From positions 1 to 43,972 of the forward strand of contig QUBV01000019.1 of NCBI GenBank assembly GCA_014338185.1: a DNA stretch of 43,972 nt, written 5' to 3'. The notes beneath the pieces were generated by a model. The model was not told the DNA's origin. It saw nothing but the letters and a program-made list of their open reading frames with translations, and searched no databases. The stretch is from Lysobacterales bacterium. Its GTDB lineage: Bacteria; Pseudomonadota; Gammaproteobacteria; Xanthomonadales; Rhodanobacteraceae. Positions 1-9,334 of the stretch are shown in pieces (within the stretch, counting starts at the first letter, position 1; every line of letters starts with the position of its first letter). Position numbers and translations under genes: made by a program.

Positions 1-74
1 GCGAACACGTCGCCTGGGCACTGGCCCGGCAGCACGCGCGTGGCAGTGGCCAGGCCCCGCCCGAGGGCCGCTGA
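1..74 (+). CDS. C-terminal end of an unidentified protein (possibly QueG)
   Basis: The third forward frame is open from the left edge to a TGA ending at base 74 and reads EHVAWALARQHARGSG and a few more residues. The REHVAWAL-like end resembles the C-terminus I recall for epoxyqueuosine reductase QueG, but only about 23 residues are visible. It would converge with lptG, leaving a short gap of about 60 bases. The call rests on recalled similarity over a very short stretch, so the product name is tentative. Confidence 0.3.
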   Translation, partial: EHVAWALARQHARGSGQAPPEGR

Positions 75-134
75 TCGCGCGCGGCACGGGGCGGCGGCTG
101 CGCGGCCGATGCGCGCCGGGCCCGCGCGCACGGG

Positions 135-1265
135 TCAGGCGCGATGCCGGAACCAGGCCGCGGCCAGCGCGGCGAGGATCAGCGGCGGCAGCAGGTTGGC
201 GAGCGCGGGATGCACGTCGTACACCGCCGCGATGTTGATGGTCGACCGCTGCAGCAGGTAAAAGCCCAGCGCGATCACGATGCCCAGCAGCAGGCGCTTG
301 GACAGGCCGCCGCTGCGCAGCGTGCCGAACGCGAACGGCAGCGCGCACAGCGCGGGCACGAGCACGGCCAGCGGGTAGAACACGCGCGCCCAGTACGCAC
401 TGCGGAACGCGCCCGCATCCTGCTGGTTGCGATCCAGCAGCACGATATTGCGCTGCAGGTCGCGCAGGTTCATGTAGCGCGGCCGCACGATGCTCGCCTG
501 CAGCACGCTCGGCTCCAGGCTCGAACGCCACTGCTCGGTCGGCAGCGTGGTCGACGCGGCGCTGTCCGGCCCGAACACCGTGCGGCGCACCTCATGCAGC
601 GTCCACCGGCCATCGGCATGGATCGCCTTGCGCGCGGTCGACAGGGTACGCAGGCGGCCATCGTCCTCGAACTCGAACATGCGCACCTCGTCGAGCTGCA
701 CCGCATCGCCCGTGCCATGCGCACGCGCGGTGCGCGCTCCGATCATCGCGCTGCCATCGCGTGCCCACAGCACGCCCTTGGCCAGCGCGACTTCGCTCGA
801 CTTGGCGGCCAACTGCACCTGTTGCGCGCGGCGCTCGCCCCACGGGCCGAGCGTCTCGCCGAGCACGACCACGCCGGCGGTGAGCAGCAGCATGCTCAGG
901 GCCACCGAGGCACAGATGCGCAGGCGCGACAGGCCGGCCGCGCGCAGCGCGGTGAGCTCGCCCGAATTGGCCAGTCCGCCCAGGCCGAGCAGCGCGCCGA
1001 TCAGCGCGGCGTAGCCGAACATCTCGTACACGCGCCGCGGCACGGTGAAGGCAACATACAGCGCGGCGCGGCCGAGCGTGTAGTGGCCCTGGCCGATGTC
1101 ACCGAGCTCGCCGACGAAGATGCGTAGCGCGTCCAGGCTCACGATCACGCCCCAGCTCAGCGCGATCATGCCCAGCACCGCGCCGGCGATGAGCCGGTCG
1201 ACGCGCTTGAACCACGGCCGCCGCAGGCGTGCCGGAGCCGGCAGCGTGGTCGCCGCGGCACTCAT
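135..1265 (-). CDS. lptG: LPS export ABC transporter permease LptG
   Basis: LptG is one of the two inner-membrane permeases of the LptB2FG complex, which extracts lipopolysaccharide from the inner membrane and passes it to LptC/LptA. The 376-residue product has an N-terminal membrane segment (about residues 20-42), two more segments, a large central periplasmic beta-rich region and C-terminal membrane helices, the LptF/G family layout. The start is the ATG at 1265, which overlaps the TGA of the upstream lptF gene (ATGA); a longer open frame extends inside lptF but is a shadow. The usual length is about 355-370 residues, so the gene looks intact. Confidence 0.93.
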   Translation of the reverse strand: MSAAATTLPAPARLRRPWFKRVDRLIAGAVLGMIALSWGVIVSLDALRIFVGELGDIGQGHYTLGRAALYVAFTVPRRVYEMFGYAALIGALLGLGGLANSGELTALRAAGLSRLRICASVALSMLLLTAGVVVLGETLGPWGERRAQQVQLAAKSSEVALAKGVLWARDGSAMIGARTARAHGTGDAVQLDEVRMFEFEDDGRLRTLSTARKAIHADGRWTLHEVRRTVFGPDSAASTTLPTEQWRSSLEPSVLQASIVRPRYMNLRDLQRNIVLLDRNQQDAGAFRSAYWARVFYPLAVLVPALCALPFAFGTLRSGGLSKRLLLGIVIALGFYLLQRSTINIAAVYDVHPALANLLPPLILAALAAAWFRHRA

Positions 1266-2413
1266 GGCGCGGCTCCGCGCGCGGGCGCCTTGAGCCGTTC
1301 GCCGCTGCGGATCAGCCACAGCGCGAGCAGCAGCGTGGGCAGGTGCACCCACCACAGCCCCGCCGCCGCGGGCAAGGCGTCGGCGGCCAGCCACGAACGC
1401 CCGAGCAGCAGCAGGTTGTAGTAGACCAGCCACGCCAGCAGCGCGAGCAGCAGGCGCGCATAGCGCGGCTCGCGCGGGCTCGAGCGCGCCAGCGGCCAGG
1501 CCAGCAGGCCGAGCACGCACACCGACAGCGGCGCGGCCAGGCGCCAGTGCAACTCGGCGCGTGCAAACGGATCCTCGGCGCTCGCGCGCCACAGGCTGGT
1601 GCTGCGCACGGCACGCTTGCGCGCGGTTTCGCTCTTGTCGCTGACCACGTCGGGCAGCTTCATGTCGTTGCGCTGGAAGCGCATGAGGCGGTAATCATCC
1701 TCGCCGAGCTTGCCTTCGACGCGAAAGCCGTCCTCCAGCGCGAGGTAGCGGCCCACGCCATCGGCATCGTGGTAGAGGAAACCCGACGCCGCGGTGATCA
1801 CGTCGATGCGGCGCTTGCCTGCCTGTGCGTCGGCGCGCTCGATCTCGATGAACATGCGCTTGAAGCGCGTGCCGTCGGCCGACATCTCCCCGACGTGGAT
1901 CACGCCCTCGCGTCCCGGCAACTCGACGAAGCGCCCCGGCTCCAGCCCGGCCACGATCAGCGAGCGGCTCGCGCGCGTGACCAGGTCCTGGGCCTTGCGG
2001 TCGGCCGCCGGCGCCAGCCACAGCGCCACCACCGCGAGCAGCAGCGCCGCCGGCAGCACACACCACAGCAGCGGCCGCAGCAGGCCGCGCGCATCCAGTC
2101 CCGAGGCCTGCAGCACCGCCATCTCGCTGTCGCGCCACAGCCGCCCGTAGCCGAGCAGCACGCCCAGCAGCACCGCCAGCGGCACCAGCAACGGCAAGGT
2201 GCCCACCGCATGCAGCCCGATCAGTGTGAGCAGCAGCTCGGCCGGGATGCGCCCGCGCGCGACGTTGTTGAGCATCTCGGTGGCCAGTCCGCCGACCATC
2301 ACCAGCAGCAGCACCGCCGCCGCCGCGCCACAGCCGGCCACGACTTCACGCCACAGGTAGCGATCGACGATACGCAGGTGCAACGGGCTTTGCCTTAGAC
2401 TATTGGGCTTCAT
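1262..2413 (-). CDS. lptF: LPS export ABC transporter permease LptF
   Basis: LptF is the partner permease of LptG in the lipopolysaccharide transport complex. The product (383 residues from the ATG at 2413; a GTG two codons upstream is possible) begins MKPNSLRQSP and has an N-terminal transmembrane segment after the conserved IVDRYLWRE stretch, two further helices near residues 55-110, a periplasmic domain and C-terminal helices ending near residue 370. It is divergent from pepA across about 160 bases and translationally coupled to lptG. The lptF-lptG pair divergent from pepA is the arrangement known from enteric bacteria and xanthomonads, which supports the call. Confidence 0.93.
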   Translation of the reverse strand: MKPNSLRQSPLHLRIVDRYLWREVVAGCGAAAAVLLLVMVGGLATEMLNNVARGRIPAELLLTLIGLHAVGTLPLLVPLAVLLGVLLGYGRLWRDSEMAVLQASGLDARGLLRPLLWCVLPAALLLAVVALWLAPAADRKAQDLVTRASRSLIVAGLEPGRFVELPGREGVIHVGEMSADGTRFKRMFIEIERADAQAGKRRIDVITAASGFLYHDADGVGRYLALEDGFRVEGKLGEDDYRLMRFQRNDMKLPDVVSDKSETARKRAVRSTSLWRASAEDPFARAELHWRLAAPLSVCVLGLLAWPLARSSPREPRYARLLLALLAWLVYYNLLLLGRSWLAADALPAAAGLWWVHLPTLLLALWLIRSGERLKAPARGAAP

Positions 2414-2571
2414 GCGCACACTCGGGAGCAGCGGGCGAGCCGGCGTGCAATGGCCGTTGCCGCGCGATCCGTGGCGTGCGTCGCGGCCGCGTGGCGGCCG
2501 CGGGCACCGGATCGATGGGACAGTGTAACCGCGTCGGCGCCATGCACCCTCAAACCCTGCCGGAACCTCCG

Positions 2572-4059
2572 ATGACCCTGCACTTCACGCTCAGCACCGA
2601 CTCGCCCGACAGCATCGCCAGCCCCTGCGTGGTGGTGGGCCTGCACCAGGGCGGCGCGCTCACACCCTCGGCCCGGCGCATCGACGAAGCCAGCGGCGGC
2701 GCAATCGCGCGCGTAGTGGCCAGCGGTGATGCCACCGGCAAGGCCGGCGCCACCACGGTGCTGTTCGGCCTGCCCGGGATCAAGGCCGAGCGCGTGCTGC
2801 TGGTCGGGCTCGGCGACCCCGCCAAGTGCGACGTGGCGGCCTTCCACCGCGCCGCCGCCGACGCCGCGCGCGCGCTCAGGGCGATGCCGATCACCAGCGC
2901 CCACAGCACCCTGGCCGAAGTCGAGGTCGAAGGCCGGGAACTGGCGTGGAAACTGCGCACGATCGCGCTCGCGACCGATGCGCAGGCCTACCGCTACACC
3001 GCCACGTTCAAGCCCAAGGGCGAGGCCGAGCCGCCGCAGCTGGCCACGCTGGGCCTGGCCGGCGCCGACGGCCCGGCCACGCGCACGGCCCTGGCGCAGG
3101 CGAGCGCGATCGCGAGCGGCGTGCGCTTCGCCCGCGAACTGGGCAACCTGCCGCCCAACATCTGCAACCCGGCCCACGTCGCCGCCCAGGCACGCGAGCT
3201 GGCCGCGCGCCATGCGGGCGTGAGCGTCGAGGTGCTCGAGCGCGAGGATATGACCAAGCTCGGCATGGGTGCGCTGCTGGGCGTGGCGCAGGGCTCGGCC
3301 AACGCCCCCAAACTCATCGTGCTGCAGTGGCGCGGCGGCGGCGAGGCGCGACCGCATGCGCTGGTGGGCAAGGGCATCACCTTCGACAGCGGCGGCATCT
3401 CGCTCAAGCCCGGCGCGGGCATGGAGGAGATGAAGTTCGACATGTGCGGCGCCGCCGGTGTGCTCGGCGCGTTCCTCGCCGCGGTCGAGCTCAAGCTGCC
3501 GCTCAACCTCGTCTGCGTGGTGCCCGCGGTGGAGAACATGCCCGGCGGCAATTCCTACCGCCCCAGCGACATCCTCACCAGCATGTCCGGGCTCACCATC
3601 GAGGTGCTCAACACCGACGCCGAAGGCCGCCTGATCCTGTGCGATGCGCTGACCTACGTGCAGAAGTTCGATCCGCAGGTGATCATCGACGTGGCCACGC
3701 TCACCGGTGCCTGCGTGGTGGCGCTGGGCAAGCATGCCTCGGGCCTGATGACGCGCGACGAGGACCTGGCCGCGCAGCTGCTGGATGCGGGCCAGGCCAC
3801 CCACGACCGCGCCTGGCGCCTGCCGCTGTGGGACGACTACCAGGGCCAGCTCGACTCGGGTTTTGCCGACCTCGCCAACATCGGCGGCAAGTATGCGGGC
3901 GCGATCACCGCGGGCTGCTTCCTGTCGCGTTTCACCAACGGCCGGCGCTGGGCCCACCTCGACATCGCCGGCACCGCCTGGATCGATGGCCGCAAGGGCA
4001 GCGCCACCGGCCGCCCGGTGCCGCTGCTGGTGCAGTACCTGCTCGACCGCTGCGCCTGA
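2572..4059 (+). CDS. pepA: Leucyl aminopeptidase (cytosol aminopeptidase family M17)
   Basis: PepA is a hexameric two-metal aminopeptidase that removes N-terminal residues from peptides; in E. coli it also acts as an accessory DNA-binding protein. The M17 signature NTDAEGR is present, preceded by the metal/substrate region GKGITFDSGGISLKPG and MKFDMCGAA. From the ATG at 2572 the product is 495 residues, matching the family; an in-frame start at 2476 would add 32 residues with no family support. The N-terminal segment (residues 1-170) is the less conserved M17 N-domain. It leads a plus-strand group continuing into a small membrane protein and holC. Confidence 0.95.
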   Translation: MTLHFTLSTDSPDSIASPCVVVGLHQGGALTPSARRIDEASGGAIARVVASGDATGKAGATTVLFGLPGIKAERVLLVGLGDPAKCDVAAFHRAAADAARALRAMPITSAHSTLAEVEVEGRELAWKLRTIALATDAQAYRYTATFKPKGEAEPPQLATLGLAGADGPATRTALAQASAIASGVRFARELGNLPPNICNPAHVAAQARELAARHAGVSVEVLEREDMTKLGMGALLGVAQGSANAPKLIVLQWRGGGEARPHALVGKGITFDSGGISLKPGAGMEEMKFDMCGAAGVLGAFLAAVELKLPLNLVCVVPAVENMPGGNSYRPSDILTSMSGLTIEVLNTDAEGRLILCDALTYVQKFDPQVIIDVATLTGACVVALGKHASGLMTRDEDLAAQLLDAGQATHDRAWRLPLWDDYQGQLDSGFADLANIGGKYAGAITAGCFLSRFTNGRRWAHLDIAGTAWIDGRKGSATGRPVPLLVQYLLDRCA

Positions 4060-4060
4060 C

Positions 4061-4471
4061 GTGTCCGGACCCGACCTCAGCCAGCGCAAGCAGGCCACGC
4101 TCGTCGCGCTGGGCGGCGCCTCGTTCGTGCTCGGCATCGTCGATGTGCTGTTTGCGTTGCCACCCGCGTCCGAGGGCCAGCGCCTGCTGGTGATGATGCT
4201 CGGCAACATCGCGCTGCCGGTGATCGGCTTCCGCTGGCTCGCGCTCGATGCGCGCGAGCTGGAGATCCGCCGCCCGACGTGGCTGGACGTGGCGATCGTG
4301 CTGCTGGCCGCGATCTTCGTGCCCTACTACCTGTACAAGACGCGGCCGCAACCGCGGCGCCTGTCCGCGATCCTCGCCTTCTTCGGCCTCGTGTTCGGCT
4401 GCATGGTGCTGACCGCGCTCGGCGCCGCGGTCACCGCCAACCTCGGCGGCATCGCGCCGCCCACGCCCTGA
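4061..4471 (+). CDS. Small integral membrane protein of unknown function
   Basis: I do not recognise this 136-residue protein. It starts at a GTG one base after the pepA stop, and its own TGA overlaps the holC ATG (TGATG), so it is almost certainly translated with its neighbours. Four hydrophobic stretches are visible (about residues 14-31, 38-56, 72-86 and 106-128), with short basic loops including YLYKTRPQPRR, suggesting a four-helix inner-membrane protein. There is no signal peptide and no catalytic motif. The position between pepA and holC gives no functional hint beyond co-expression. Confidence 0.75.
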   Translation: MSGPDLSQRKQATLVALGGASFVLGIVDVLFALPPASEGQRLLVMMLGNIALPVIGFRWLALDARELEIRRPTWLDVAIVLLAAIFVPYYLYKTRPQPRRLSAILAFFGLVFGCMVLTALGAAVTANLGGIAPPTP

Positions 4472-4893
4472 TGCCACGCGCCGACTTCTACCTGATCGAC
4501 AAGCCGCGCTTCCGCGCCGAGCCGATGCTGCTGGTGTGCGAGCTGGCCAAGCGCGCGTTCGCCCACGAGCAGCCGACGCTGGTCCTCGTGCGCTCGCAGG
4601 ACGAGGCCGAGGCGCTCGATGCGCGGCTGTGGGATTTCGATGCGGACGCATTCGTGCCGCACCAGATCGCGGGCGACGAGGACGATGCGCTCACCCCGGT
4701 GCTGATCGTGCCACCGGGCGTGGCCTGTGCCGACCGTGCGCTGGTGATCAACCTGCGCGACGAGTGCGCACCCGGCCTGTTCGAACGCGTGCTCGAGGTG
4801 GTGCCGGCGGCGGGCGATGAGCGCGCCGGGGCACGGGCACGCTGGAAGACCTACCAGGCGGCCGGCTTCGAGGTAAAAAAGCACGACATGTGA
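4471..4893 (+). CDS. holC: DNA polymerase III chi subunit
   Basis: HolC (chi) is the clamp-loader accessory subunit that links SSB-coated DNA to the tau complex through psi (HolD). The 140-residue product starts MPRADFYLID, with the family pattern of an early F-Y-L, a VCELAKRAF helix, and the conserved DARLWDFDADAFVPHQ segment that corresponds to the LW.F....F.PH region of chi. The ATG overlaps the preceding stop. The pepA-holC-valS neighbourhood is well known; here two minus-strand genes (4914-6361) sit between holC and valS. The psi partner gene holD lies about 6.4 kb away in the same window. Confidence 0.92.
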   Translation: MPRADFYLIDKPRFRAEPMLLVCELAKRAFAHEQPTLVLVRSQDEAEALDARLWDFDADAFVPHQIAGDEDDALTPVLIVPPGVACADRALVINLRDECAPGLFERVLEVVPAAGDERAGARARWKTYQAAGFEVKKHDM

Positions 4894-4913
4894 ACGCGCG
4901 CGTCGGCGCGGGC

Positions 4914-5702
4914 TCAGCCCGTGCCGGTGTGGCCAGCCGCCTTGCCCGATGCCTTGCCCGCGGCCGGCTTGGCCGGTGCGCTGCGGCGGTCGCGCACGAA
5001 GGCGGCCGTGCCCTCGCCCATCTTGCGTTTTTCGACTTCGAACAGTGTGCTGGCTGCGATCAGCTCGCTGAGCTTGGCGTAGCCGTAGTTGCGCGCATCG
5101 AACTCGGGCGCCTGCTTGGCGATCACGCTGCCGACCAGGCCGAGGTTGGCCCAACCCGAGTCGTCGGACGCGGCCTCCACCGCACCGCGCAACAGGTTGA
5201 CCAGGCGCGTGTCCTGCTTGAGCTGGGCCGCGCTGCGCGGCTGCGGCGCGACCGTGTCGTCGCGTGGGCGCAGGATCTCGGTGAAGATGAACTTGTCGCA
5301 GGCGGCGACGAACGCCGCCGGCGTCTTGCTCTCGCCAAAGCCGTACACCACCAGTCCCGCCTCGCGCACACGCGCGGCGAGGCGGGTGAAATCGCTGTCG
5401 CTGGACACGATGCAGAAGCCGCCGAGCTTGGCCCCGTACAGCAGGTCCATCGCATCGATGATGAGCGCCGAGTCGGTCGCGTTCTTGCCCGTGGTGTAGC
5501 GGAACTGCTGGATCGGCTGGATCGCGTGGCTCAGCAACACGTCCTTCCAGCCCTTGAGTTGCGGCCCGGTCCAGTCGCCATAGATGCGCTTGACCGTGGC
5601 CGTGCCGTACTTGGAAATCTCCGCAAGCAGGCCTTCGACCACGCCCGGCTGGGCGTTGTCGGCGTCGATGAGCACCGCGAGCTTGGTGGACTGGCTGGAC
5701 AT
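4914..5702 (-). CDS. NYN-domain protein with C-terminal LOTUS/OST-HTH-like region
   Basis: The N-terminal half (about residues 8-150) has the NYN (PIN-like nuclease) pattern: VLIDADNAQ with acidic residues, a central DSALIIDAMDLLY helix, and CIVSSDSDFTRLA followed by VYGFGESKTP. These acidic clusters form the predicted metal site of LabA/limkain-type RNases. Residues 165-235 (LVNLLRGAVEAA, GWANLGLVGSVIAKQAPEF, YGYAKLSELI) resemble an OST-HTH/LOTUS winged helix, thought to bind RNA. The tail is Ala/Gly/Lys-rich and low complexity. The product is 262 residues with ATG at 5702. It is convergent with holC and lies downstream of upp on the same strand (23-base gap). An RNA-directed role is inferred. 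Confidence 0.85.
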   Translation of the reverse strand: MSSQSTKLAVLIDADNAQPGVVEGLLAEISKYGTATVKRIYGDWTGPQLKGWKDVLLSHAIQPIQQFRYTTGKNATDSALIIDAMDLLYGAKLGGFCIVSSDSDFTRLAARVREAGLVVYGFGESKTPAAFVAACDKFIFTEILRPRDDTVAPQPRSAAQLKQDTRLVNLLRGAVEAASDDSGWANLGLVGSVIAKQAPEFDARNYGYAKLSELIAASTLFEVEKRKMGEGTAAFVRDRRSAPAKPAAGKASGKAAGHTGTG

Positions 5703-5725
5703 GGCGGGCTGCCTCGGTCGCCGGA

Positions 5726-6361
5726 TCAGGACTGGGTGCCGAAGTAGCGGTCGCCCGCATCGCCCAGGCCGGGCACGATGTAGCTGCGCTCGTTGAGGCG
5801 CTGGTCGATCGCGGCGGTGTAGACCGGCACCTCGGGATGCTGCGCCTGCAGGTTGGCCAGCCCTTCGGGGCAGCTGACCAGGCACACGAAGCGCAGCGAG
5901 CGCGGCTGCGCGGCCTTGACCAGGTCGAGCGCGGCCACCGCGGAGTTGCCGGTGGCGAGCATCGGATCGACCACGATCGCGTCGCGCTCGGGCATGTGTT
6001 CGGGCAGGCGCAGGTAGTACTGCACCGGCTTGAGCGTGGTCTCGTCGCGGTACAGGCCGATGTGGCCGACCCGCGCGTTGGGCAGCACCGCGAGCATGCC
6101 GTCGAGCAGGCCCAGCCCCGCGCGCAGCACCGGCACGAACACGAGCTTGCGGCCTTCGATCAGGCGGCCACGCATCGGCGCCACCGGAGTCTCGATGTCG
6201 ACCTCGCGCAGCGGCAGGTGGCGGGTCACGTCGTACGCCATGAGCATCGACAGCTCGCCGAGCAGGCGCCGGAACTCGGCGGTGCTCGTGTCCTTGCGCC
6301 GCAGCAGCGTGAGCTTGTGCTGCACCAGCGGGTGGTCGATCAGGTGGACGGCCGCGGGCAT
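5726..6361 (-). CDS. upp: Uracil phosphoribosyltransferase
   Basis: Upp salvages uracil by condensing it with PRPP to give UMP. The 211-residue product from the ATG at 6361 matches the usual 208-210 residues. It shows the N-terminal [13 protein letters not shown] motif, the [14 protein letters not shown] segment and the PRPP-binding loop [17 protein letters not shown], ending with the uracil-contacting [16 protein letters not shown] longer frame to 6472 has no family support. The gene is divergent from valS, with the two starts about 100 bases apart, and is followed closely by the NYN-domain gene. Confidence 0.95.
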   Translation of the reverse strand: MPAAVHLIDHPLVQHKLTLLRRKDTSTAEFRRLLGELSMLMAYDVTRHLPLREVDIETPVAPMRGRLIEGRKLVFVPVLRAGLGLLDGMLAVLPNARVGHIGLYRDETTLKPVQYYLRLPEHMPERDAIVVDPMLATGNSAVAALDLVKAAQPRSLRFVCLVSCPEGLANLQAQHPEVPVYTAAIDQRLNERSYIVPGLGDAGDRYFGTQS

Positions 6362-6387
6362 GGGCAAGTCTCCGGCAACGGGCAGGG

Positions 6388-6417
6388 TTGGGGCGATCTG
6401 GCGCGCGCCGCTAGAAT
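6388..6417 (+). promoter_or_regulatory. Candidate valS promoter
   Basis: TTGGGG (6388-6393) and TAGAAT (6412-6417) are separated by 18 bases and lie about 48 bases ahead of the valS ATG. The same AT-rich island, read on the other strand as TATTCT, could serve the divergent upp gene. The -35 match is weak, so this is a suggestion from sequence only. Confidence 0.35.
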
Positions 6418-6464
6418 ACGCGGTTTCCCCCAGCCACCGCTGCCGCCAGCGCGGCCCAATTGCC

Positions 6465-9296
6465 ATGGACAAGAGTTTCGAACCCGCCGCGATCGAGTCG
6501 AAGTGGTATGCCGCGTGGGAAGAGGCCGGCGATTTCGCTCCCGCCGGCGCGGGCGAACCTTACTGCATCCTGCTGCCGCCGCCGAACGTGACCGGCACGC
6601 TGCACATGGGCCACGCGTTCCAGCAGACGATCATGGATGCGCTGATCCGCTACCACCGTATGTGCGGGTGGCGCACGCTGTGGCAGGGCGGCACCGACCA
6701 TGCCGGCATCGCCACGCAGAAGATCGTCGAGAACCAGCTCGCCGCACAGGGCCAGTCGCGCCACGACCTGGGCCGCGAAGCCTTCGTCGAGCGCGTGTGG
6801 CAGTGGAAGCAGCAATCGGGCTCGACCATCACGCGCCAGATGCGGCGCCTGGGCGCCGCACTGGACTGGTCGCGCGAGCGCTTCACCATGGACGCGGGCC
6901 TGTCGGCGGCGGTGCGGCGCGTGTTCGTGCAGTGGTATCGCGACGGTCTGCTGTATCGCGGCCGGCGCCTGGTCAACTGGGACCCGGTGCTCATGACCGC
7001 GGTGTCGGACCTGGAAGTGGACAACCAGGAGAAGGACGGCTCGCTGTGGTCGATCCGTTACCCGACCGCCGACGGCAGCGACAGCCTGGTGGTGGCGACG
7101 ACGCGGCCGGAGACGATGCTCGGCGACGTGGCGGTGGCCGTGCATCCCGAGGACGAGCGCTATGCGCACCTGGTCGGCAAGACGCTCAAGCTGCCGCTGA
7201 CCGGCCGCGAGATCCCGGTGATCGCCGACGATTACGTCGATCGCGAATTCGGCACCGGCTGCGTCAAGATCACGCCCGCGCATGACTTCAACGACTGGCA
7301 GATCGGCGCGCGCCACCAGCTGGCACCGATCACGATCCTGACCCTCGACGCCAGGATCAACGACAACGCGCCGGAGAAATACCGCAACCTCGACCGCTTC
7401 GCCGCGCGCAAGGCCGTGCTCGCCGACCTCGAAGCCGAAGGCCTGCTGGTGGAGACCCGCAAGCACAAGCTGCAGGTGCCGGTGAGCCAGCGCAGCGAGG
7501 CCGTGATCGAGCCGATGCTGACCGACCAGTGGTTCCTCGACCTCACCAGCGACACGCGCGTCGACGGCAAACCCGGCCCGGGCGGGCGCAAGGCGATCAC
7601 CGAACCTGCGCTCGCCGCCGTGCGCGACGGCTCGATCCGCTTCGTGCCCGACAACTGGGCCACCACCTACAACCAGTGGCTGGAGAACATCCAGGACTGG
7701 TGCGTGAGCCGCCAGCTGTGGTGGGGCCACCAGATCCCGGCCTGGTATGACGAGGACGGCAACGTGTTCGTGGGCGAGGACGAGGCCGACGCGCTCGCGC
7801 ATGCCACGATCCAGCCCAAGGGCGCGCTGCGGCAGGACGCGGACGTGCTCGACACCTGGTTCTCGTCGGCGCTGTGGCCGTTCTCGACTCTGGGCTGGCC
7901 CAACGCCGGCGACACGCGCGAGGACGGCAAGGTGGTCGCCAACTGGAGCCGCGATGCGGCGTTCCTGCCCAGCGCGGTGCTGGTGACCGGCTTCGACATC
8001 ATCTTCTTCTGGGTCGCGCGCATGGTGATGGCGACGCAGTATTTCACCGGCAAGGTGCCGTTCCGCGAGGTCTACATCAACGCGATCGTGCGCGATGCCG
8101 AGGGACAGAAGATGTCCAAGTCCAAAGGCAACACGATCGACCCGCTCGACCTCATCGACGGCATCGAGCTCGAACCGCTGGTGGCCAAATCCACCGCCTC
8201 GCTGCTGATTCCGCAGGTGCGCGACAAGGTCGAAAAGCGCATCCGCAAGGATTATCCGCACGGCATCGCCGCGGTCGGCACCGATGCGCTGCGCTTCACC
8301 TTCGCCGCGCTGGCAACCTATGGCCGCACCATCAACTTCGACCTCAAGCGCGCCGAAGGCTACAAGGCGTTCTGCAACAAGCTGTGGAACGCGGCGCGCT
8401 TCGTGCTGCTCAACGTCGAGGCGGCGCCGGCCCGACCCGCGCAGCCGGTGACCGCGGCCGAACGCTGGATCATCGCGCGTCTGCGCGCGACGCTGGCCGA
8501 GGTCGAGGCGCAGATGCGCGTGTACCGCTTCGACCTGGTCGCGCAGGCACTGTACGAGTTCGTGTGGAACGAATACTGCGACTGGTTCGTCGAACTGGCC
8601 AAGCCTGCGCTGCAGGGCGAGGACCGCGCGGCCGCCGACTCCACCCGCCACACCTTGCTGTGCGTGCTCGAGGCCGCGCTGCGCGCGCTGCACCCGATCA
8701 CGCCGTTCATCACCCAGGAAATCCACGCCGCGGTGGCGCCACTGCTCGGGCTCGCCGACACGGGCAGCCTGTTGCGCCAGGCCTATCCGCGTGCGGCGGA
8801 GTTCGCGGCCGACGACGCACAGGCCGGCGCCGACATCGAATGGCTGCGCGCGGTGCTCACCCAGCTGCGCCGCATCCGCAGCGAGATGAACATCGCGCCC
8901 GCAAGGACCATCCCGCTGCTGCTCGACGGCGGCGACGCGGACGACCGCGGGCGCGTGGCGCGCTTCGGCGCGCAGATCGCATTCCTCGCACGCACCCAAT
9001 CACAGCGCTGGCTCACCACGGGCGAGGTCGCGCCGCCCGCGGCCGCCGGCATCGTCGGCGAACTCAGGCTGCTCATCCCGCTGGCCGGTCTCATCGACCT
9101 CGATGCCGAGAAAGCGCGCCTGGCGCGGGAAATCCAGCGTCTGGAGGCTGAGCTGACCAAGGCCCGCGGCAAGCTCGCCAACTTTGGCGAACGCACCCCG
9201 GCCACGGTGGTCGAGCAGGAACGTCAGCGCGTGGCCGAGTTCGAAGCCACGCTGGCCAAGCTGCGCGAACAGCTCAAGCAACTCGCCGCGGCCTGA
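6465..9296 (+). CDS. valS: Valyl-tRNA synthetase
   Basis: ValS charges tRNA-Val with valine and edits threonine. The 943-residue product starts [15 protein letters not shown], a typical ValRS opening; the larger open frame from 6030 is not supported. The class I signatures are present: HMGH at residues 47-50 (HIGH equivalent) after the PPPNVTGTL lead, and KMSKS at 549-553. The editing CP1 domain lies between them, with [10 protein letters not shown] near residue 210. The C-terminal 65 residues form the heptad-rich coiled-coil arm typical of ValRS. Length is close to E. coli ValRS (951). It follows the holC neighbourhood as in many gammaproteobacteria, here with two inserted minus-strand genes. 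Confidence 0.97.
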   Translation: MDKSFEPAAIESKWYAAWEEAGDFAPAGAGEPYCILLPPPNVTGTLHMGHAFQQTIMDALIRYHRMCGWRTLWQGGTDHAGIATQKIVENQLAAQGQSRHDLGREAFVERVWQWKQQSGSTITRQMRRLGAALDWSRERFTMDAGLSAAVRRVFVQWYRDGLLYRGRRLVNWDPVLMTAVSDLEVDNQEKDGSLWSIRYPTADGSDSLVVATTRPETMLGDVAVAVHPEDERYAHLVGKTLKLPLTGREIPVIADDYVDREFGTGCVKITPAHDFNDWQIGARHQLAPITILTLDARINDNAPEKYRNLDRFAARKAVLADLEAEGLLVETRKHKLQVPVSQRSEAVIEPMLTDQWFLDLTSDTRVDGKPGPGGRKAITEPALAAVRDGSIRFVPDNWATTYNQWLENIQDWCVSRQLWWGHQIPAWYDEDGNVFVGEDEADALAHATIQPKGALRQDADVLDTWFSSALWPFSTLGWPNAGDTREDGKVVANWSRDAAFLPSAVLVTGFDIIFFWVARMVMATQYFTGKVPFREVYINAIVRDAEGQKMSKSKGNTIDPLDLIDGIELEPLVAKSTASLLIPQVRDKVEKRIRKDYPHGIAAVGTDALRFTFAALATYGRTINFDLKRAEGYKAFCNKLWNAARFVLLNVEAAPARPAQPVTAAERWIIARLRATLAEVEAQMRVYRFDLVAQALYEFVWNEYCDWFVELAKPALQGEDRAAADSTRHTLLCVLEAALRALHPITPFITQEIHAAVAPLLGLADTGSLLRQAYPRAAEFAADDAQAGADIEWLRAVLTQLRRIRSEMNIAPARTIPLLLDGGDADDRGRVARFGAQIAFLARTQSQRWLTTGEVAPPAAAGIVGELRLLIPLAGLIDLDAEKARLAREIQRLEAELTKARGKLANFGERTPATVVEQERQRVAEFEATLAKLREQLKQLAAA

Positions 9297-9334
9297 GCAC
9301 CAAGCCACCGGGCCGACGCCCAGACGTCAACCCG

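Noticed and set aside
2410-4209. Minus-strand open frame of 599 codons opposite pepA
   Set aside because: Antisense shadow of a well-supported M17 aminopeptidase.
6411-8999. Long minus-strand open frame (862 codons) opposite valS
   Set aside because: It lies wholly opposite valS and has shadow composition; valS has complete signatures.
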